Assembly: GCF_937888285.1 (NCBI RefSeq)
Contig: NZ_CALART010000050.1
Coordinates: forward strand, 1-40,802
DNA: 40,802 nucleotides
Direction of reading: 5' to 3'
From: an uncultured Aquimonas sp.
Lineage (GTDB): Bacteria > Pseudomonadota > Gammaproteobacteria > Xanthomonadales > Xanthomonadaceae
Positions within the stretch are counted from its first letter, which is position 1. Each line of letters begins with the position of its first letter. Positions 33,541 through 40,786 of the stretch are shown here, in pieces. The notes under the pieces were generated by a model. It was given only the letters and a program-made list of their open reading frames with translations, did not search any database and was not told the DNA's origin. Both the position numbers and the translations under genes were made by a program.

Positions 33541-34863
33541 GTGACCGCAGAAGTCGTCGTGATGAATCGATTGGGCGTGGCCCTGGCCAGCGACAGCGCA
33601 GCCAGCGTCCTTGTTGGGGGCAGAACAAAGCTGTACCACGCTGACAAGCTGTTCATGCTGTCGAATGTGCGACCGGTCGCGGTCATGGTCTACAACAGTT
33701 CGTCGCTGCTTCAGGTTCCGTGGGAGACCATCGTCAAGTCCTTCCGGAAAGAACTGGGCGATGTGGCTTACGACACGCTGGAAGAATACGCCGCAGCGCT
33801 GATTGCGTACTTAAACCGCAGTCACGGTATGTTTCCAGAGGACGTTCAGAAGGTGATGTTTCTCCATACGTTGGGTGTGCTCTTCAAGGAGATCGATCGC
33901 GACGTTCGGCGGGATGCGCTGGAGAAGTACTTCGCTGACGGTGCTGATGATGGTCACAACGCGCTGCGAGAGGCGGCGGCGCCTTGCATCGCTCGTGTCT
34001 TCGAAGAATGGGATGCGAGCCCGGACCTGGATGCAGCGACCTTTCCGTCGACCACGGCTATGACTTTCGCGACGCGGCTCTCCGGTGAGATCAATCGCCT
34101 GGTCAGCGAGAACTTCTCATACCTCGGCGCCAGCGAGGTGCAGTCCCTGACTCGGCTGGCCCGACTGGTGATTCAAAAGCAGAAGATGGTGACGGACACC
34201 TACTCGGGTCTGGTGTTGGCGGGTTTCGGCGAGAAGCAGTTCTTCCCAGTCTTGCAGTCCTACAAGGTCGGCGGCGTGTTCGAGGGACACCTGAAGTACG
34301 TTCTCGATGAAACGTTGCGTGTCGACGTCGACCATCCGGCAGTCATCAAGCCCTTCGCGCAGTCGGTCACCGTGGAGGCATTTCTCTATGGTGTCAATCC
34401 ACAGCTGTACCTGGACTTCGCGAAGGCAGTCCTAGAAACCGTCCTGGGCCTGCCTGACGAGATCATCGACGGCTTCCCGGGTGCCGGAAAGAAGCGCAAG
34501 GAAGCGTACCGAGCCACAGTGGCCAACGTGGCCACCGATGCTGCTGCCGATTTGGTGGAGCAGTTCCAGGACCTGCTGAAGGCGCGGCACTATGAGCCGG
34601 TCCTGGCTTCGATCGCACATTTGCCGAAGAACGAGCTCGCGCATGTAGCCTCGACGCTGGTCAACCTGAGCTCCTTCCAGAAGCGAGTGTCGATGATCGA
34701 AGACGAGACAGTCGGTGGACCGGTGGACGTCGCCGTCATCACCAAGGGTGACGGATTCATCTGGGTCGATCGCAAGCACTACTTCAAACCAGAACTCAAC
34801 ACGCACTTCTTTCGAAACCGTCAGGCGACGATGCCAAGGCCCGCTCCGGGAGATGCAGAATGA
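33541..34863 (+). CDS. Proteasome beta/HslV-like Ntn-hydrolase, 440 aa
   Basis: The GTG at 33541 follows GGGGGAGG at ideal spacing, giving MTAEVVVMNRLGVALASDSA. After Met removal Thr becomes residue 1. Asp falls at 17 (ALASD17SAAS) and a Lys at 35 (HADK35LFML), matching the Thr1/Asp17/Lys33 triad of proteasome beta subunits and HslV with a two-residue insertion. RPVAVMVYNSSSLLQVPWET then corresponds to the substrate-binding strand region. A later YSGLVLAGFGEKQFFPVLQS strand pair also suits an Ntn fold. The protein is more than twice the length of HslV, so extra domains or insertions exist. I recall uncharacterised relatives in other bacteria. Role inferred: compartmental or stand-alone threonine peptidase linked with the neighbouring Ub-like cassette. 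Confidence 0.75.
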   Translation: MTAEVVVMNRLGVALASDSAASVLVGGRTKLYHADKLFMLSNVRPVAVMVYNSSSLLQVPWETIVKSFRKELGDVAYDTLEEYAAALIAYLNRSHGMFPEDVQKVMFLHTLGVLFKEIDRDVRRDALEKYFADGADDGHNALREAAAPCIARVFEEWDASPDLDAATFPSTTAMTFATRLSGEINRLVSENFSYLGASEVQSLTRLARLVIQKQKMVTDTYSGLVLAGFGEKQFFPVLQSYKVGGVFEGHLKYVLDETLRVDVDHPAVIKPFAQSVTVEAFLYGVNPQLYLDFAKAVLETVLGLPDEIIDGFPGAGKKRKEAYRATVANVATDAAADLVEQFQDLLKARHYEPVLASIAHLPKNELAHVASTLVNLSSFQKRVSMIEDETVGGPVDVAVITKGDGFIWVDRKHYFKPELNTHFFRNRQATMPRPAPGDAE

Positions 34864-35069
34864 CCGACAAGTCCCAGCGCAAAGAGAAACTTCGCCGCGA
34901 ACAGCATTTGCAACAGGTCCGTGAGCGCGCCGACAAACTGCTCGACGAGTTGGCCAAGCGTGACCCTTTGCTGGCCCTTGCGCGTTCGCAGAGACGTACT
35001 GCGCAGGAGCGTCCCAATGAGATTGCCGCGTCCGTGTTGACGCTGCTGCGGGAGCAGTTGAATCGCTGA
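34860..35069 (+). CDS. Small charged helical protein, 69 aa
   Basis: The ATG at 34860 overlaps the stop of the Ntn-hydrolase gene (ATGA), which argues for a real, coupled gene. The product is highly charged and helical (RKEKLRREQHLQQVRERADK) with a second helix ASVLTLLREQLNR. It could be a subunit, activator or assembly factor of the upstream protein. No family is recognised. Confidence 0.65.
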   Translation: MTDKSQRKEKLRREQHLQQVRERADKLLDELAKRDPLLALARSQRRTAQERPNEIAASVLTLLREQLNR

Positions 35070-35071
35070 GT

Positions 35072-35217
35072 CTGGAAGACGCACAGGCGGAAGCCGGCTT
35101 GGCCGTGGAGACGACCTGCCGCGAGAGCGGGTTCTCTGGCGCCACGTTCTACAAGTGGCGCGCCAAGTTCGGCTGCTGGGAAGCGTCCGACGCCAAGCGG
35201 ATGCGCGCGGCAGCATC
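35072..35217 (+). pseudogene. IS3-family OrfA transposase remnant
   Basis: In one frame the bases encode EAGLAVETTCRESGFSGATF, YKWRAKFGCWEASDAKRMRA, which is the central helix-turn-helix and following segment of IS3-type OrfA. Both ends are missing, and Cys-Trp replaces the usual Gly-Met after KFG. No inverted repeats are seen. It marks an old insertion at the end of the Ub-like/Ntn island. Confidence 0.65.
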
Positions 35218-35602
35218 AGCAACGCGGTCAGAGCGCCAAAGGCCAGGGCGGCGGCGACCTCGCCCAGCGGTGCGCGGATGGAGTGAATCGTGGCGGCGAC
35301 ACCGACGATGCGTCTGCGGCCGTGCTTGAGGCGACATTGGCCGCCACGTTCCGAAGGATCGGCCAAAGCTCGCCCGCACCCGCCTGCAGAACCACCGTGC
35401 CTGGCCGCTACAAGTACTGATGCCGTTGCGTCGCACTTGCGCCAGCCAGTGCGCGACGGTTGCGTGGAAGCTGATCCAGAGGCGACAAAGATGCCCCTGC
35501 GTGAGGGGACTACGCCGAGGCAAAAGGTCCGGATCAGGCCGTCCACCTGGACACGGTGGGCTGCCAAACCCGGAGCCCCCGCTTCACGGCAGGGCTCCGC
35601 CC
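35218..35602. other. Decayed region
   Basis: No intact gene is seen. On the minus strand around 35200-35320 a hydrophobic stretch (EVAAALAFGALTALLMLPR) may be the remnant of a membrane protein. The rest reads as degraded sequence between the island and the next gene set. Confidence 0.35.
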
Positions 35603-36145
35603 TCAGTCGTCCGAGTCGAGAATTCCTGCAGCAAACCAGCCGCCGATGACTCCGGTTGTCGAGTTGACGCCGCGGATCAACAACTGCGGGTTGTCACAGG
35701 TGGCCGGCAGGACGGCAGTGTTCACGCCGTCCAGCAGCGGGCCACGGATGGTGAAGTTGCCCGCGGCATTCAATTCGGCCGGAGCCGTGCTGACCTTCAG
35801 CGCCGTGGCATCGGCAGCGCCGCAAGCCAGCGTCGCAGCCACGTGGGTGACCGGCCCGCGGGTGGCGATGACATCCCCGCTGGAAAACAGCAGCCCCTTG
35901 CCGCGGATGTCGACAGTGGCGTCGCTGCAGACTTTGGCGTCCAGCTTGCGGATCACCCAGGCGCGGCCACCCGGGCTGACGCCGCGCACGACGTTGGATA
36001 CGTCGGCGCCACCGGCTGAGGTGAGCGGGTCCACGCCGATGGCCCCGTTGAACTTCAGGATGACCTCGGCGGGTGCCGCGTAGGTGCCGGCAGCTGCGAG
36101 GGCCAGCGACAAGGGCAGAAGGAAGCGGGCTGTGATGGCATGCAT
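35603..36145 (-). CDS. Secreted hypothetical protein, 180 aa
   Basis: The ATG at 36145 gives a signal peptide (MHAITARFLLPLSLALAAAG then TYA|APAEV). The mature part is rich in Ala, Gly and Val, with four Cys residues (KVCSDATVDI, TLACGAADA, ATCDNPQLLI among them) that could form disulfides, so it is probably periplasmic or exported. No family is recognised. It lies downstream of the sigma/anti-sigma pair on the same strand and may be one of its targets. Confidence 0.65.
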   Translation of the reverse strand: MHAITARFLLPLSLALAAAGTYAAPAEVILKFNGAIGVDPLTSAGGADVSNVVRGVSPGGRAWVIRKLDAKVCSDATVDIRGKGLLFSSGDVIATRGPVTHVAATLACGAADATALKVSTAPAELNAAGNFTIRGPLLDGVNTAVLPATCDNPQLLIRGVNSTTGVIGGWFAAGILDSDD

Positions 36146-36207
36146 GGATGGATCCTCGTTGGGGTGTTGCCAGTCGCCGCGATGGCTGCGTCGCTGGCGC
36201 GGGTTGA

Positions 36208-36228
36208 ACCGGGTTCTTCCAACCCGGT
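36208..36228. terminator. Hairpin between anti-sigma and secreted-protein genes
   Basis: ACCGGGTT (36208-36215) and AACCCGGT (36221-36228) are perfect 8-bp arms with a 5-base loop. It lies after the anti-sigma gene on the minus strand and before the secreted-protein gene, so it may end one transcript or lie in the leader of the next. No T tract is present. Confidence 0.4.
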
Positions 36229-36345
36229 CCTGTGCGCTAAACACCGCGGACCTGGGATCTATTCCCTGCGCACGAGGCGCCCCCAGCGCGATCGACGTCG
36301 CAAGGGTTGTCGGCCGGTTCCAGGTCGTGGGCCTGTGTCGCAGGC

Positions 36346-37140
36346 TCAAGGCGTCAACTGGCGATAGACCTCGCGAGCCAGGGCCATCGCGCTGGCCGCT
36401 GGCAGTTCGCCGCTGAAGGCATAGCCCATGCGGCCTTCGATCCAGTAGAACGACTCCAAGGCACCATCGCGAGCGGACCGGAACGCTGTTTCGCCCGGTA
36501 TCTGGCCTTCGTCGAAGACGGTCACGTACAGCGTCACCCGGTGGCCGGCCGTGTCCTCGTACATGAACTGGGCGCGCGGACTGTGCGGGCCGGGCAGCAG
36601 CCGCCCTCCCAAAAGTCGGAATCCCTGCGCCTGCAAGGTTGGCGCCTTCAGCGGCGTGCCGAGTCTGCGCGTCAACCACTGCACCAGATGGGACTCGTCG
36701 GCGGCCGTGACTTCCACCGGATGCCGCACCTCGGGCGTGTACACCGCGTGGGCGATCACCGCGTCGCGCGCGAATGCAGGTTCAGCGGTCGCGATCCGCA
36801 GCGAAGCGTCGCCCGCGCCATCGGGGATCAGGCGCCCACCGATCAGGCCGCTCACCAGGCCCACGCCCAGCATCACGGCTGCCGCCGCCGCATGCTTCCA
36901 CGGGAGCCGACGCTGCGCCTGTGTGACGACACGTGTCAGTGCCGCCGGCGTCTCGCCGACCTCGAGGCTGCGGTGCAACTGGCGCAGTTGCAGCCGCTGT
37001 GCTTGCCACTGCGCCACACGCAAAGCGTCGTCGGGATGCATGCGCAGCCAATCGAGGACCGCGGGAATGCGCGTCGCGTCGAGTTGGCCATCGACCAAAG
37101 CGTGCAGCTCGACATCGCTGACGCTGGCATGGGGGTCGTC
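36346..37140 (-). CDS. Transmembrane anti-sigma factor, 5' end damaged
   Basis: The product has an N-terminal zinc-less anti-sigma region (SVSDVELHALVDGQLDATRI, WLRMHPDDALRVAQWQAQ). A single transmembrane segment (AAAAVMLGVGLVSGLIGG) and a periplasmic domain of about 150 residues follow. The layout is that of membrane anti-sigma factors controlling an ECF sigma. The normal start is not visible: the frame continues upstream into the sigma gene in another frame, and only a TTG near 37100 would give a short form. The deletion that removed region 4 of the sigma factor seems also to have taken this start. Confidence 0.65.
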   Translation of the reverse strand, partial: DDPHASVSDVELHALVDGQLDATRIPAVLDWLRMHPDDALRVAQWQAQRLQLRQLHRSLEVGETPAALTRVVTQAQRRLPWKHAAAAAVMLGVGLVSGLIGGRLIPDGAGDASLRIATAEPAFARDAVIAHAVYTPEVRHPVEVTAADESHLVQWLTRRLGTPLKAPTLQAQGFRLLGGRLLPGPHSPRAQFMYEDTAGHRVTLYVTVFDEGQIPGETAFRSARDGALESFYWIEGRMGYAFSGELPAASAMALAREVYRQLTP

Positions 37141-37469
37141 AGGGCCGGCGACATGCGCGCCAGCGCCTTGCGCATGTCCATCTGTTCGCCCACCTGGATG
37201 AAAGGCTCGTGCGACGCCTCGACCACGTCGTCCAGCGAAGCATGGGCATCGTCGTGACGCCAATCGCGTCGCTGGTTGAGAAAGAGGTTGTGCATCAGCG
37301 TGAGCAGCCAGGAACGCAGGGCCGTTCCCGGCTGCCACAGCGCCCACTTGACGCAGGCCCGCTCCAGCGTGTCCTGCACCAGATCGTCGGCGCGTGAGGC
37401 ATCACCCGTCAGCAGCCTGGCGTAGCGCCGCAGATGCGGGATATGGGCCAGCGTCTGCTCGACGGACAT
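37138..37469 (-). pseudogene. ECF sigma factor lacking region 4
   Basis: From the ATG at 37469 the product shows region 2 of an ECF sigma (RRYARLLTGDASRADDLVQD, RACVKWALWQPGTALRSWLL, TLMHNLFLNQRRDWR) and the linker to MDMRKALARMSPAL. At that point, where region 4 should begin, the DNA becomes the start of the anti-sigma gene and the sigma frame runs on in nonsense to 36936. Region 4 is needed for -35 recognition, so the factor should be inactive. An internal deletion of about 100-150 bases is the simplest cause. Confidence 0.65.
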
Positions 37470-37491
37470 GGGGCGTCAGCCGCGGTCGGCT

Positions 37492-37875
37492 TCAGGGCCT
37501 GGCCAGGCGCCATACGCCGTTGACGCCGTCGCCGGTGCGGTCCCCGGGCTTCTGGTCCTTGGCCCAGAAGTACACCGGCTTGCCCTTGTAGGCCCACTGC
37601 TTGCTGCCGTCGTCGCGTGCGATCACCGCCCAATCGCCGCTGGCAGCCGCGCCCGCTGCCGCTGCCAGCGGGGGCCAGTTCTGCGCACAAGTGCCGTTGC
37701 ACACGCTCTTGCCGGAGCCGGCGGCGTCCTTGTCGAAGGTGTACAGCGTCATGCCGTTGGCGCCGACGAGCACTCCATCAGCCGTCTTGGCCGGGCTGGC
37801 CGACATCGTGCTGGCGCAACCGGCGGCCAGAATGGCTGCGACGGTAAAGAGGGACAGGGTCAGTCTGCGAATCAT
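37492..37875 (-). CDS. Lipoprotein with secreted-repeat (COG4315-type) motifs
   Basis: From the ATG at 37875, preceded by GGAGG, the 127-aa product has a lipoprotein signal (LTLSLFTVAAILAAGCAS). Two repeats of the COG4315/PF03640 type follow: MTLYTFDKDAAGSGKSVCNG and KPVYFWAKDQKPGDRTGDG, each with Y-x-[FW]-x-x-D. CNGTCAQNWPPL lies between them. The family is periplasmic and of unknown function, often beside ECF sigma/anti-sigma genes, as here (stop 22 bases upstream of the sigma gene start on the other side). It is probably in the same regulon. Confidence 0.85.
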   Translation of the reverse strand: MIRRLTLSLFTVAAILAAGCASTMSASPAKTADGVLVGANGMTLYTFDKDAAGSGKSVCNGTCAQNWPPLAAAAGAAASGDWAVIARDDGSKQWAYKGKPVYFWAKDQKPGDRTGDGVNGVWRLARP

Positions 37876-38106
37876 GGAACCTCCATTGGAGACGTTGAGA
37901 GGGGCTTGCAGTCGAATAAACACGGCAGGGGTGCCGGCTATTCCGTCGACAAGAGATTCCTTTCTGACCGGCGGCCTACGGCCAGCGTCACCACGATGGA
38001 ATAAACCTCGGCGCGGGCGTGTTGACGTTCACATGCCCGCCGTGGCATGCGGCAGGGCCTTTAGCACTGCCGAACGCAGTCCGAGCCCTCTCACCTGGTG
38101 ATTCTC

Positions 38107-38886
38107 ATGAACCCTGTCTCTCTTCGAAGCCATCTCGTCCGCTTGCTCGGCGGCGGTGCCATCGCGCTGCTGGCTGCCGGCGGCGCCTTGGCCCAGACGC
38201 TTCACATGTACGGCCCTGGCGGGCCGGCTCCCGCCATGAAGGAGGCAGCCGCCGCCCTCGAACGCGCCGGTGGCGCCAAGATCGAGGTCGTCGCAGGCCC
38301 GACCCCGCAGTGGCTGGCGCAGGCCAAGGTCGATTCCGACCTTGTCTACAGCGGCTCGGAGACCATGATGACCGACTTCGTCACTGCGCTGGAGCCGCAG
38401 CTGTCGCACCGCGAGGTCACGCCCTTGTACCTGCGGCCGCTGGCCATGCTGGTGCGTCCGGGCAATCCGCGCAAGATCCGCAGCTTCGAGGATCTGCAGC
38501 GGCCCGGGATGTCGATCCTGGTCGTCAACGGTGCCGGGCAGAACGGCGCCTGGGAGGACGCCGCCGGGCGCAAAGGCGACATCCGCACGGTCAAGGCGAT
38601 TCGCGCCAACATCGCTTCGTACGCCCGCAACAGTGCCGAGGCCAGGGCCACGTGGGTGGCGGACTCCTCGATCGACGTGTGGCTGATCTGGAACATCTGG
38701 CAAGTCACGAGCCCGACGCTGGCCGATGTGGTGGAGATCTCCGCCGACTACGCCGTGTACAGGGACGCCGCCATCGCGATCACCACCCGCGGCAAGGACA
38801 AGCCGCAGGCACAGAAGTTCGTGGAGTTTCTGCAGTCGCCGGCGGGGGCCGCCATCTTCTCGAAGTGGGGTTGGAAGGTTAACTGA
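38107..38886 (+). CDS. acfC: AcfC-like periplasmic substrate-binding protein
   Basis: The 259-aa product has a signal peptide (LLGGGAIALLAAGGALAQ). It then carries the hallmarks of the AcfC group of molybdate/sulfate-type binding proteins: MYGPGGPAPAMKEAA, VVAGPTPQWL, YSGSETMMTDF, LYLRPLAMLVRPGNP and VVNGAGQNGAWEDAAGRKGD. Ligand unknown; AcfC was named as an accessory colonisation factor. No ABC permease or ATPase gene is adjacent. The ATG at 38107 is preferred because it opens directly into the signal peptide. Confidence 0.82.
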   Translation: MNPVSLRSHLVRLLGGGAIALLAAGGALAQTLHMYGPGGPAPAMKEAAAALERAGGAKIEVVAGPTPQWLAQAKVDSDLVYSGSETMMTDFVTALEPQLSHREVTPLYLRPLAMLVRPGNPRKIRSFEDLQRPGMSILVVNGAGQNGAWEDAAGRKGDIRTVKAIRANIASYARNSAEARATWVADSSIDVWLIWNIWQVTSPTLADVVEISADYAVYRDAAIAITTRGKDKPQAQKFVEFLQSPAGAAIFSKWGWKVN

Positions 38887-39149
38887 GGTCCGCATGGGTC
38901 AGATGGTCAGAGTGATTCACCGTTCATGGTTCGACTAGTTGCGTCACCGATCGCGACGCAAGCTTTTTGCATCGTTATTGCTAGACGGATCTGCGTACAG
39001 GGTCTGCAAGGTCACTGTGAGCACCGCGCCATCCTGCACCACGCAGGAGCGATCCAGGAACTCGCGCCTGGTCTCTAAGGGATGGTCCTGGAGGATGGCG
39101 CTGGCGGCGACATCGCTCCCGGCGCCCGCTTCGAACCGCCACCATCCTG

Positions 39150-39392
39150 CCGCAGCCGCGTCGGCTGCCGACATGGCCCGAGGGGGAGATCCGCGAGGTC
39201 GACAATGACGCGAAGAAGCTCACGATCAAGCATAGACATTTCAAAAGCCTAGACATGCCCCCGATGACCACGGTCTTCCAGGTGAAGGACACCGCCCCGC
39301 TCGACACGGTCGACCCCGGCGACAAGGTCCGCTTCCTCGTCGAGAAGGCTGCATCGGGCTTCGTCGTGACCGACGTCCAGGCGGCGAAGTGA
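39150..39392 (+). pseudogene. CusF-like copper-binding gene with a frameshift
   Basis: The frame ending at 39392 encodes EGEIREVDNDAKKLTIKHRH, SLDMPPMTTVFQVKD and GDKVRFLVEKAASGFVVTDV, a CusF domain whose metal site needs His, Trp and two Met residues. The upstream part AAAASAADMA is in a different frame, and removing one C from the CCC at 39177-39179 joins them. Here HRHFKSLD replaces the usual HGPIKNLD, another sign of decay. No start or full signal peptide is evident; 38887-39149 otherwise holds nothing I recognise. Confidence 0.6.
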
Positions 39393-39439
39393 ACGAGGGT
39401 TGTCAGGAGGTCGCTTGGCGCTCGAAATTCGAGGCTCCG

Positions 39440-39850
39440 TCACGCAGCCGCCTGCAACGACGCGATCAGCGGACAGGCAACACGGCCGCGAGCGCCTTCG
39501 CAGCGCGCCACCAGCGCCGCCAGCACCTCTTCGATGCGCTGCAGGTCGGCCAGCCGCTGTCGCACGTCCAGCAGCCGGTGCGCAGCGATCTCGCGCGCCT
39601 GAGCGCAGCGTGTGCCGTCATCAAGTTGCAGCAGTTGCGCGACTTCGTCCAGGCTGAAGCCGATGCGTTGGGCGGACTTGATGAAGCGAACGCGCGCCGC
39701 GTCGTCTGGGCCGTAGCGCCGCACACTTCGGTGCGGCCGCTCGGGCTCGCCGAGAAGGCCACGGCGCTGGTAGAAGCGAATCGTCTCAACGTTTACGCCG
39801 GCCGCAGCGGCCAGCGCGCCGATAGTCAGTTTGTCGGTGGGTTCGGACAT
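39440..39850 (-). CDS. merR: Mercury-responsive MerR regulator
   Basis: The 136-aa product has the MerR helix-turn-helix (LTIGALAAAAGVNVETIRFY) with YQRRGLL, the dimerisation helix and the three Hg-binding Cys positions in DGTRCAQAREIA, VARCEGARG and VACPLIASL. It represses and, on Hg(II) binding, activates the divergent mer operon by untwisting the 19-bp spacer. Length and motifs are those of the Tn501/Tn21 group. It is separated from merT by 42 bases that hold the operator. Confidence 0.93.
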   Translation of the reverse strand: MSEPTDKLTIGALAAAAGVNVETIRFYQRRGLLGEPERPHRSVRRYGPDDAARVRFIKSAQRIGFSLDEVAQLLQLDDGTRCAQAREIAAHRLLDVRQRLADLQRIEEVLAALVARCEGARGRVACPLIASLQAAA

Positions 39851-39855
39851 GGTGC

Positions 39856-39886
39856 TTGACTCCGTACTCAGGTACGGAAGTATGCT
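39856..39886 (+). promoter_or_regulatory. mer operator-promoter
   Basis: A -35 box TTGACT (39856-39861) and a -10-like box TATGCT (39881-39886) are separated by exactly 19 bases, the abnormal spacing used by MerR-type activators. The spacer contains the dyad CCGTAC-TCAG-GTACGG (39862-39877), nearly identical in form to the Tn501 mer operator. Transcription would run toward merT. Confidence 0.92.
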
Positions 39887-39892
39887 GCCTGC

Positions 39893-40276
39893 ATGGATTC
39901 GAGTTCCGGCGCCACGGCGACTTCCTCTTCCCGATCAGGTGGTGAGCGCGGCCCTTTGCTGGCCGGCGCGCTGGCGGCCCTGCTGGCCTCGAGTTGCTGT
40001 ATCGGCCCATTGGTGCTGCTGGGCCTGGGGGTCTCGGGTGCCTGGATCGGCAACCTGACGGCGCTGGAGCCCTGGCGGCCCTTGTTCATCACTGTGGCGC
40101 TGGGTGCCTTGTTGCTGGCCGCACGGCGCATCTGGCGGCCCGCGGCGGCCTGTGCGCCGGGCGAGGTGTGTGCGGTGCCGCGCGTTCGGCGCGGCTACCG
40201 GTTGATGTTCTTGGTCGTTGCGCTGCTGGTCGCAGTGGCGCTGGCCTTCCTCTGGTTGGCGCCTTGGTTCTATTGA
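39893..40276 (+). CDS. merT: Mercuric ion transporter MerT
   Basis: The 127-aa product has three membrane segments: LAGALAALLASSCCIGPLVL with the Cys pair in the first, LFITVALGALLLAARRIW, and MFLVVALLVAVALAFLWLAP. The cytoplasmic Cys pair is in the loop ACAPGEVCAV. These features define MerT, which moves Hg(II) inward from MerP toward a reductase. The Ser-rich N-terminus is slightly longer than usual. It is the first gene of the operon behind the mer promoter. Confidence 0.93.
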   Translation: MDSSSGATATSSSRSGGERGPLLAGALAALLASSCCIGPLVLLGLGVSGAWIGNLTALEPWRPLFITVALGALLLAARRIWRPAAACAPGEVCAVPRVRRGYRLMFLVVALLVAVALAFLWLAPWFY

Positions 40277-40294
40277 TTGAAGGGAGAAGTCGTC

Positions 40295-40579
40295 ATGAAC
40301 AAGTGCCTGGCCCTGGTCCTGTCTGGCCTGCTGGCGTCGTCGGCGTGGAGCGCCCCGCGCACCGTCACCTTGTCCTTGCCCACGATGGATTGCCTGGTCT
40401 GCCCGATCACCGTGAAGAAGGCGCTGGGCAAGGTCGAGGGCGTCAGCCGGGCCGAGGTGGACTTCGGCAAGCGGCAGGCCATCGTCAGCTTCGACGACGC
40501 GAAGACCAATGTGGAGGCGCTGGCACGCGCGACCAGGGACGCGGGTTATCCATCGACGGTGTTCGGGAATGCGAAGTGA
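40295..40579 (+). CDS. merP: Periplasmic mercury-binding protein MerP
   Basis: The ATG at 40295 follows AGGGAGAAG. The 94-aa product has a signal peptide (LALVLSGLLASSAWSA|P) and one heavy-metal-associated fold with the C-x-x-C site in LPTMDCLVCPITVKKAL. MerP takes up Hg(II) in the periplasm and hands it to MerT. It starts 18 bases after merT and its stop overlaps the next gene (GTGA). Confidence 0.93.
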   Translation: MNKCLALVLSGLLASSAWSAPRTVTLSLPTMDCLVCPITVKKALGKVEGVSRAEVDFGKRQAIVSFDDAKTNVEALARATRDAGYPSTVFGNAK

Positions 40580-40749
40580 ACGCGAGGGCTGACGCAGTAT
40601 TGCTGGACTCGACCCTGACCTGCCCGCACTGCGGCCATGCCAAGACAGAAGCGATGCCCACCGACGCCTGCCAGTGGTTCTATGAATGCGAGCAGTGCCG
40701 CGCGGTGCTGAGGCCCAAACTCGGGGACTGCTGTGTCTACTGCTCCTAG
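40576..40749 (+). CDS. GDCCVxC-domain heavy-metal-associated protein
   Basis: The GTG at 40576 overlaps the merP stop. The 57-aa product has STLTCPHCGHAKTEAMPTDA, a YECEQCRAVLRP knuckle and the terminal GDCCVYCS that names the family. The eight Cys residues make two zinc- or mercury-binding knuckles. Some homologues are selenoproteins; here all positions are Cys codons. The family is common in mer operons, often before merA. The stop codon TAG shares its last base with the Tn3-type repeat. Confidence 0.9.
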   Translation: MNARADAVLLDSTLTCPHCGHAKTEAMPTDACQWFYECEQCRAVLRPKLGDCCVYCS

Positions 40750-40786
40750 GGGTCGTCTCAGAAAACGGAAAATAAAGCACGCTAAG
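40749..40786. mobile_element. Terminal inverted repeat of a Tn3-family transposon
   Basis: A 38-base sequence starts GGGGTCGTCTCAGAAAACGG and ends ACGCTAAG, the length and terminal signature of Tn3-family ends. The opposite end is not in the window. As GGGG is the outer end, the transposon body should extend to the right, beyond the window, and the mer genes would lie outside this element. No transposase is visible in the last 16 bases. Confidence 0.8.

Noticed and set aside
40576..40749. Selenoprotein variant of the GDCCVxC family
   Set aside because: All the relevant codons are TGC or TGT; there is no in-frame TGA before the TAG stop.
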